64,000 nt of DNA from Ascoidea rubescens DSM 1968. Taxonomy: Eukaryota; Ascomycota; Saccharomycetes; Ascoideales; Ascoideaceae. The notes beneath the pieces were generated by a model that saw only the letters and a list, made by a program, of their open reading frames with translations, made no database searches and was not told where the DNA came from. The translations under genes were made by a program, and so were the position numbers. The stretch is from NCBI RefSeq assembly GCF_001661345.1, contig NW_017962919.1, positions 620,001-684,000 of the forward strand, in the 5' to 3' direction. This document shows, piece after piece, positions 58,045 to 64,000 of this stretch (the first letter of the stretch is position 1; every line of letters begins with the position of its first letter).

Positions 58045-59415
58045 CTACATGAGCAACATCTTGGCTGGATCTTCGATCAATTCCTTGACAGTCTTCAAAA
58101 AGGTAACAGCTTCTCTTCCGTCGAGCATTCTGTGGTCGTAGGTCAAAGCCAAGTACATCATTGGTCTGGAGACGATTTGGCCATTTATTGTGACAGGTCT
58201 TTCCTTGACACCATGCAAACCGAGAACAGCAGTCTGAGGGATGTTGATGATGGGAGTACCATAGAGGGAGCCGAAGATGCCTCCATTGCTGATGGTGAAG
58301 GTGCCACCAGCCATGTCTTCCAAGGTGAGTTTACCATCTCTGGCCTTTTTGCCCAAGTTTACGATTTCGTGCTCGACCTCCAAGACAGAGAGCGATTCAG
58401 TGTTTCTGATGACTGGGGTGACTAGGCCCTTGGGAGTAGCGACAGCTATTGAGATGTCCACGTAGTCTCTGAAGATCATTTCGTTGCCTTCAATGGAACC
58501 GTTGACAGCAGGAATGTCCTTCATTGCTAAGGTGGAGGCCTTTGCAAATAGACCCATGAAGCCAAATTTTATGCCAGTTTTCTTGATAATTTCGTCTTTG
58601 TAGTTTTTTCTCAAGTTCAAGACAGCAGACATGTCGACTTCATTGAAGGTTGTTAAAGAAGCGGCTGTGTTTTGGGCTTCTTTAAGACGTTCAGCGATTC
58701 TCAATCTCATTCTGTTCATTTTCACTCTGTTTTCAGATCTGGAGAAGGCAGCCTTGGGTGCGTTTTCTTGGATTGGAGCAGCTGGAGCTGGTTCTTTTTT
58801 GGGTTGGGATGGAGCAGTAGCAGGGGCCTTTTCTGGAGCTGGAGCAGCTGAGGGAGCTGGTTCGGATTGAGCAGGAGCTGGTGTTTCTGCTGGTTTGGCT
58901 TCTTCTTTTGGGGCTTGTTCCTTTGGAGCAGATTCCTTTGGAGCAGATTCCTTTGGAGCGTCCTTTGGAGGCTCACCTTCTTCCAAGACTAACAAGTCGT
59001 CACCAACGTTAACAGTGTCTTCGGGTTCGAATTTGAATTCTTTGATATAACCAGCGACAGGGGCATTGACTTCGACATCAATTTTGTCGGTTTCGATTGT
59101 TGCAATGGTTTCATCTTGGGATACATAATCGCCGATTTGCTTGGTGTATTCTTTCAAAGAACCTTCAGTGATGGATTCAGCCATATCGGGGACTTTGACA
59201 ACAGTGGAGGCGAATCTGTTGAAGGATAGACTACATGGTTTGTATTGAAAGAGGTGTTGGTTTTTTAGTTGGTGACTGAAACCCTTGGTGTTAATTGTGG
59301 TGATGAGACGAGACTGATTTATCTTGATGAGATACTTTGTGTTTGAAGATAATACTCTTTGGGAAATTGAAAAGAGATTTCTGTTTGAAATTGCACGAAT
59401 ATTGTTAGAAAGCAT
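58045..59415 (-). CDS. KGD2: Dihydrolipoyl succinyltransferase, E2 of 2-oxoglutarate dehydrogenase
   Basis: A protein of 456 residues, near S. cerevisiae Kgd2 (463). The basic, Asp/Glu-free N-terminal 69 residues look like a mitochondrial presequence. The lipoyl domain is at residues 71-148, with lipoyl-lysine K111 in [10 protein letters not shown] Lys/Pro/Ala/Glu linker (149-222) contains short repeats. There is no peripheral-subunit-binding domain, as expected for this E2 type. The catalytic domain runs from about 228 to the end, with the active-site segment [12 protein letters not shown] giving His428 and Asp432. It transfers succinyl groups to CoA in the TCA cycle inside mitochondria. Its codon use and GC content are higher than in the neighbours, which fits a highly expressed gene. 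The mild CTC/TTG preference for Leu is visible. Confidence 0.95.
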   Translation of the reverse strand: MLSNNIRAISNRNLFSISQRVLSSNTKYLIKINQSRLITTINTKGFSHQLKNQHLFQYKPCSLSFNRFASTVVKVPDMAESITEGSLKEYTKQIGDYVSQDETIATIETDKIDVEVNAPVAGYIKEFKFEPEDTVNVGDDLLVLEEGEPPKDAPKESAPKESAPKEQAPKEEAKPAETPAPAQSEPAPSAAPAPEKAPATAPSQPKKEPAPAAPIQENAPKAAFSRSENRVKMNRMRLRIAERLKEAQNTAASLTTFNEVDMSAVLNLRKNYKDEIIKKTGIKFGFMGLFAKASTLAMKDIPAVNGSIEGNEMIFRDYVDISIAVATPKGLVTPVIRNTESLSVLEVEHEIVNLGKKARDGKLTLEDMAGGTFTISNGGIFGSLYGTPIINIPQTAVLGLHGVKERPVTINGQIVSRPMMYLALTYDHRMLDGREAVTFLKTVKELIEDPAKMLLM

Positions 59416-60057
59416 TTTTTAGTTTATTTGAAATTTCACTGGAAAATTTATTAGAAAATTTAATTATAAGTTAATTATAAGTTAATTATAAGTTAATTAT
59501 GAGATAAGATAGTAAAATGATAAAAGTTGATTGGAATTGAAAAAAAGATGTGTCAAAAATATAGTACATTCAACGAAATTCAGAAAGATTTCAACAGTAT
59601 TTAATATTCAAATAAAGCAAGAGAATTGAGAAGAAATGGAGATGAAAAGAGGAGATATCTTTATAAATATAAAAAAAATAAGAAAATAAGAATTGAAATA
59701 TGGATCGTTATTCCAATATAAGTTGGAGAGTATAAGTGAAGATTGAGAAAAGCAAAGAAAGACGGTGGAATTGTATTTCGACCGTTGATGAAGGCAGTTT
59801 TTCTGATTCGACCGTCCGGCGCGCAGACAGAATAGCCGGGTTCGGTGGACATGGCGGACCAATCACAGGCGCGCAAGATGGGATTTGGTGGGATTTCCTG
59901 GCACTCGTCGCGAGATCTGGCAGAAATTAAGTACTTATCGGCTCCGAGACCCGTCAGCTGGTGGGCGTGGCGGACGAGGGCAGGTCGAAAGAGCACCCTC
60001 GGATATGTGTCGCACGTGCGGACTATATACATACATATATACAGGAGAGAGTTGAGA
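59416..60057. promoter_or_regulatory. KGD2 promoter with GC-rich island 7 and a CCAAT site
   Basis: An ATTATAAGTTA direct repeat (59463-59500) lies close to the KGD2 start. GC-rich island 7 spans about 59770-60020, with GGCGGA at 59853 and 59969 and several CGCGC words. CCAATCA at 59859-59865 reads TGATTGG on the KGD2 strand, matching the TNATTGGT site of the Hap2/3/4/5 complex, a known activator of KGD2 and other respiratory genes in S. cerevisiae. It is about 445 bp from the KGD2 ATG. USB1 ends at 60058, so the region serves KGD2. Confidence 0.5.
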
Positions 60058-61479
60058 CTAGAGGGAGAAGGTGGACTGGGTGGGACCCTTTTCGAGGTTG
60101 ATGTGTTTCAAGTAGAACTTGAAATCGTGTCTCTGGCGAAGGTTGGCTGCGATTTCTCTGCGCACGTTGAATTTCTTGTTGCTGTCAATGGTGGTGTGGA
60201 GGTAGTTGTAGAGCGAGAGCTTGTCCTTGTCAAAGTACAACTGGTTGTGGAGCGAGCCGATGGAAATGTGCAAGTTGTTGAGGTCGCCGAGGTGGTTGAA
60301 GGAGTAGTTGAACTGGTCTCTGAGATAGGTCTTGTATGTCTCTGAGACCTCGCTGAAGTTGGCTGGGTGTTTGATGGTGGGGTAGTCTGAGTTGAAGTCG
60401 TGGTTGATGTCCTGGGTGTCGTTGTTGAAGATGTCCATCACAAGGCCATTTTCGATGTTGTCTAGGACTTCGTTTCTGTAGGAGGACAAGACCTGGAGTA
60501 TGCTGTTGTGTAGGGGCTTGAGTTTTCTCAAGGTGTGGCTGTCGAAAGTGAGAGCGAGGTAGATTGTTTTGCCATTGTAATTTTTGAAGATCTTTAGGTT
60601 TTCGTAGTTGAAGTTGAGACTGATGCCATTTGATTTGTAGTTGTTGTCGTTGTCATCGATGTTTTCAATTTCTAGTAGATTTATGTTTTCTCTTTTGAAC
60701 TGGTCGAATTTGGATTGCAAAATCTTTGACATTTCATCAAGGCTCTCTTTTTTCAATACAAATCCATTGGACAAGGATAAATGTAGAGGTTTGACTTTAC
60801 TGTATAGCAAGGTTTTCTCGTCCATTATGCATTTGAAACTTGGAATTAGTCTATTGAATGAGTTCTTTTGATTCAAGTCAATTGATTTTTCATCATTATC
60901 ATTATTTTTTTCATTTTCATTTTGATTATCATTTTGATTATCATTATCATTATCATTATCATTATCTTTGGGAGGGGCAACTTTACTAATTCTTTCATTG
61001 ATTGGAACCTTTTCAGATAGTTTTTTGGATAACAAGTTCATCAAGTAATCTCTGGTTATCGGTTTGTTGAGTCCACTATAGGAAGTTCTAGCTGGTTTTT
61101 GATTTTGGTTTATTAGATTGGTTTGGCCATTTGGTTTATTTTTCTTTTCATTTCGAAGCACTCTTTGGTTGTGTGGAAAGATGACTTCTCTGTTGATTTT
61201 ATCAACAATTCTTTTAAACGCGTGGATCTTTGTCGTATTATAAGAAAAATTGCAGTAGATATACCCCTTGAGCAAATTTGATGACATTCTTTGTCTTTTC
61301 GTATCTTCTCGACTGCGTGGAGTGATAGCAAGACTGATATTGGACAATCTTCGTTTTCTGGCGAACTTGTTGACAATGATCGATGGTATGTCTGGTAGCT
61401 CGAAATCCTTATTCTCCTCTGCACTATCAGTATGATCGAGTTCTTCGCTGGACGACGAGTAATTGTCAACCAACTCCAT
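60058..61479 (-). CDS. USB1: Usb1, U6 snRNA 3'-end phosphodiesterase (2H family)
   Basis: A protein of 473 residues. The N-terminus MELVDNYSSSSEE matches the DYSSSSE start common to Usb1 proteins. Two HxS catalytic motifs are present: LHLSLSNGF with His233/Ser235 and LHISIGS with His404/Ser406, the pair expected of 2H phosphoesterases. KLKPLHNSILQVLSSYR lies between them in the conserved place. Usb1 trims the U6 snRNA 3' oligo(U) tail and leaves a protected end, so it supports splicing; yeast Usb1 is partly mitochondrial. S. cerevisiae Usb1 is 290 residues. Here the extra length is low-complexity: an Asp-Asn repeat near residues 173-190 and Lys/Asn-rich loops. Single exon. Confidence 0.85.
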   Translation of the reverse strand: MELVDNYSSSSEELDHTDSAEENKDFELPDIPSIIVNKFARKRRLSNISLAITPRSREDTKRQRMSSNLLKGYIYCNFSYNTTKIHAFKRIVDKINREVIFPHNQRVLRNEKKNKPNGQTNLINQNQKPARTSYSGLNKPITRDYLMNLLSKKLSEKVPINERISKVAPPKDNDNDNDNDNQNDNQNENEKNNDNDEKSIDLNQKNSFNRLIPSFKCIMDEKTLLYSKVKPLHLSLSNGFVLKKESLDEMSKILQSKFDQFKRENINLLEIENIDDNDNNYKSNGISLNFNYENLKIFKNYNGKTIYLALTFDSHTLRKLKPLHNSILQVLSSYRNEVLDNIENGLVMDIFNNDTQDINHDFNSDYPTIKHPANFSEVSETYKTYLRDQFNYSFNHLGDLNNLHISIGSLHNQLYFDKDKLSLYNYLHTTIDSNKKFNVRREIAANLRQRHDFKFYLKHINLEKGPTQSTFSL

Positions 61480-62485
61480 TTGATCTTGTTCCAGCTCTTT
61501 CTGTCATCAATAGACTGAAAAACTCCAGGAAACTCATCAGGGAAGTGCATCCGCACTGCTGGAGTCTTTGCTCAGTGCATGCACACGCCGCTGCATGCAG
61601 AGACCCAGACAAACTTCTGGCTGCGTACTGCTGCGTTTCTTTCTGTCTGAGATGCACCTCTTCCACCAAAACCGCCTCCCGGCCCGTGACCGACGCGAGA
61701 TCCGCCGCTCTGGTAAGCGTTCGCTGCGTCTGCGCTGCGTTTCATGGATGCACTGAAGCAACTCTCCCACACGCACAGGCCCCCACTTGTGAGCAGAGAC
61801 CGCCACAGTGGACGCTAGGGGCCTGTCCGGACAGCGCGCGAAAGAGCCGGGACCAGTGCTGGGGATGGAGGTGCCTCTGGGTCTGGGATAAATAAAGAGG
61901 CTGCTGAGTGTGCTTCCTTCCTTCTTCTTTCCTTCTTATCACTTTCCTGCTTCTTCAAAGGCTCCTTTTCTTCTTCTTGCCCTTTGAGCTGCTTTCTCTC
62001 GTCTTTTTCACTCCATCTCTCCATCTCTTTATCTCGTTATTTTCTTATCTCTCTTCCACCTATTTGAATCCCCCCAACCTCAATATCCTCACTTTCATCT
62101 TTACCATTACACATCCATCGTTCTTCACTCTATTGCTATTATTACTGATACCTCTCAACATCATTTCTAATACTCGACTACACCTCTCTACACTGTCCTC
62201 ACTTCTCCAGATCACCACTTTAAACTGTCCTCACTATTCTTCCATCTTCACTCCATTCTCCACCATATAACCCCATACTCCCATTATCCCACACACTCCC
62301 ATATCCCACAATCCCACACTCCCAATAATACCTGACTTACAACTGACTCATTTATCTCACTTTGCCTTTATTTTTCTCTTAATTTGATTACTATTAACAA
62401 TAGTAGTAATCTGTTTGTTTGTTTGTTTGTTTTTTCTTTCTCCCTCTCTCTCTATTCTCTATTCTTCTTTTAATCCTCATTTAAA
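61480..62485. promoter_or_regulatory. USB1/Yippee divergent promoter with GC-rich island 8 and ATG-free leader
   Basis: GC-rich island 8 (61500-61880) adjoins the USB1 start. It has TCCGCC at 61701, CGCGC words and a GTGCATGCAC palindrome near 61576. From 61867 to 62485 (619 nt) no ATG occurs, starting with a TATA-like ATAAATAA at 61888-61895, and the plus strand is CT-rich. This looks like a long AUG-free leader for the Yippee gene, like those of EFG1 and ACE2. Confidence 0.5.
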
Positions 62486-64000
62486 ATGGGTTTAAAATAC
62501 ACTGAAAATATCGAAATTAACGATAAATCAAGCCAAATTTACGTCTGCAAAAACTGTAAAACTCACTTACTAAAAAGTGACTGGATAGAAAGCTACGACT
62601 TTAGAGGTATTCATGGTGATGCTTTTTACTCAAACAAGCTAATAAACTACCTAATTAACAAAAACATAAAAATCAAAGAAATGATGACCGGTTACTACCA
62701 GGTCAAATCAATCAACTGCTACCAATGCCTATTAGAAATCGGCTGGAAATATATCAAAGCTAATGATCCATCTCAAAAATACAAAGAAAACAAATTTGTT
62801 ATCGAAGCTGAACTACTAAACCAACTCAAGTTTAATTCAAATAACATCAATCTCTCTCTCAATTCAAAAAAAAATCTTTCAAAACTTAAAAATAGCAATC
62901 TTAATAATAACAATATTAATAATAACAAACTCGCTAATAAAAATAATAATCTCATTCTAAATCAAAATGATTCAAAATCAATTCTTATTAATAACAATAA
63001 AAACAATAATAACAATAAAAACAATAACAACAATAATAACAACGATAACAACAATGAAAACAATGACCTGGGAATTATCTCAAAAATTAATAACAATACA
63101 CACTTTCCAAACACTTTCAACTCCTACAATAACAACGACGCTGATCTCTTTAATGACTACACTGTTTATAACATCTACGATGAATACAACTCAAACACCA
63201 ACAACTCAATTAAAATTGATCTCGACCTCGACCTCGACCTTGATCTAAATCTCATCCCAAATAATGAAACTGACATTGAAATCGATTCAGATCTAGATTC
63301 CCTGCAGGAAAACTCCTCCATCGACCTATCAAACGATAAACACTCTTCCTCTACTAACAACATTAAACAAATCAACTCAATCAAAAATGACGACTCGATA
63401 GATTCCTCTCTCGATTCCTCTCTCGATTCCTCTATAAATACAACTATCGATAATACCACCATCTCATCCCTAAATCTCATCCTAAACACAAACAGCGACT
63501 ATTCCCTCATCTCCATACAATCTCTAGCAAACAAACCTCCAAATGATAATCTCACTCCAAATCCAATCATAAATTCTCTAAATACAAGAAACATCACTCT
63601 CAACAACAACCAACTCATCTATCCTTATTTCAGAAGATCATACTCAAATCTCCCTAACCACCTCCCTTCCATTTCTAATCTATTCTCAAATACCCCAGAT
63701 TTCAACTTCGTAAATTACTATCCCTCGCCTCTTCCAATTCCTCACAACAATACCCCAATTACCCCAATTACTCCAATTACTCAAAATAACCAAATTAATA
63801 CCCCAAATACAACTCCAAGTATTCCCACAACAAACTCAATCATCAATAGCACCAGCACCAGCAACAGCAACAACAACAACAACAGCACCGGCATTTCACA
63901 CCGTTCTTCTAATGACCCTTCAATTCCCAATACAGATATCAATACATCTTCTTCTCCTTCTGCTCCTCCTCCTCCTCCCTCCTCTTCAAATCAATCTTAT
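62486..64000 (+). CDS. MOH1: Yippee/Moh1-domain protein with long disordered tail, 3' end outside window
   Basis: The frame is open from the ATG at 62486 to the window edge (505 codons, no stop). Residues 1-111 are a full Yippee domain: MGLKY start as in Moh1, zinc ligands Cys21/Cys24 (CKNCKTHL) and Cys78/Cys81 (CYQC), plus DFRGIHGDAFYSNKLIN, MMTGYYQV and EIGWKYIK. The domain ends with QKYKENKFVIEAELL, which is where normal Yippee proteins stop. Here at least 390 more residues follow: Asn runs, a DLDLDLDLDL repeat, Ser/Asp repeats, a TPITPITPIT stretch and a Pro/Ser segment. Moh1 (S. cerevisiae, 138 residues) is linked to stationary-phase survival; animal Yippee-like proteins relate to the zinc-binding fold of cereblon and Mis18. 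The domain call is firm. Whether the tail is a fusion or lineage-specific growth is open. Confidence 0.8.
   Translation, partial: MGLKYTENIEINDKSSQIYVCKNCKTHLLKSDWIESYDFRGIHGDAFYSNKLINYLINKNIKIKEMMTGYYQVKSINCYQCLLEIGWKYIKANDPSQKYKENKFVIEAELLNQLKFNSNNINLSLNSKKNLSKLKNSNLNNNNINNNKLANKNNNLILNQNDSKSILINNNKNNNNNKNNNNNNNNDNNNENNDLGIISKINNNTHFPNTFNSYNNNDADLFNDYTVYNIYDEYNSNTNNSIKIDLDLDLDLDLNLIPNNETDIEIDSDLDSLQENSSIDLSNDKHSSSTNNIKQINSIKNDDSIDSSLDSSLDSSINTTIDNTTISSLNLILNTNSDYSLISIQSLANKPPNDNLTPNPIINSLNTRNITLNNNQLIYPYFRRSYSNLPNHLPSISNLFSNTPDFNFVNYYPSPLPIPHNNTPITPITPITQNNQINTPNTTPSIPTTNSIINSTSTSNSNNNNNSTGISHRSSNDPSIPNTDINTSSSPSAPPPPPSSSNQSY

Overview
The window looks like nuclear DNA of an AT-rich budding yeast (Saccharomycotina). 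The proteins are yeast types: an Efg1/Sok2 APSES factor, Ace2/Swi5, Mds3, Mlp1, Gts1, Yip4, Stt4, Kgd2, Usb1, Mnd1 and a Moh1-like Yippee protein. The few introns have yeast GTATGT donors and CTAAC branch points. Long Asn and Gln runs, Asp/Asn repeats and very long intergenic spaces suggest a lineage outside the Saccharomyces clade. I cannot name the species. CTG codons are scarce and I saw none at clearly conserved positions, so their decoding cannot be judged from here. One base (14995) is ambiguous.

Layout: 1-4139 (-) 5'-part of an MLP1/TPR coiled-coil gene; 8075-9448 (+) EFG1-type regulator behind a very long leader; 13443-13515 (+) tRNA-Val(CAC); 13896-19667 (-) MDS3/PMD1; 21999-22460 broken coding-like remnant; 22635-23669 (+) YIP4; 25952-28267 (-) unnamed C2H2 factor with 6.6 kb of gene-free DNA upstream; 34909-35713 (-) MND1 with an intron right after its ATG; 36162-37885 (+) GTS1-type ArfGAP with a 17-nt microexon; 40504-42336 (+) unrecognised protein ending in one CCCH finger; 47331-49472 (+) ACE2/SWI5; 49997-57589 (-) STT4; 58045-59415 (-) KGD2; 60058-61479 (-) USB1; 62486-64000+ (+) Yippee-domain protein with a huge disordered tail, cut by the window edge.

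The genes form no operon or cluster. There is a concentration of developmental or morphogenesis regulators (EFG1, ACE2, MDS3, the C2H2 factor). Three genes (EFG1, ACE2, the Yippee gene) are preceded by 0.6-1.3 kb without a single ATG, which suggests long AUG-free mRNA leaders. GC-rich islands (about 0.1-1.8 kb) recur in AT-rich intergenic DNA, almost always upstream of start codons, and share CGCGC, GGCGGA and CCCGTGTGTTTGC words. These two patterns are the most distinctive non-coding signals here. I found no convincing transposon, CRISPR array or complete mobile element.
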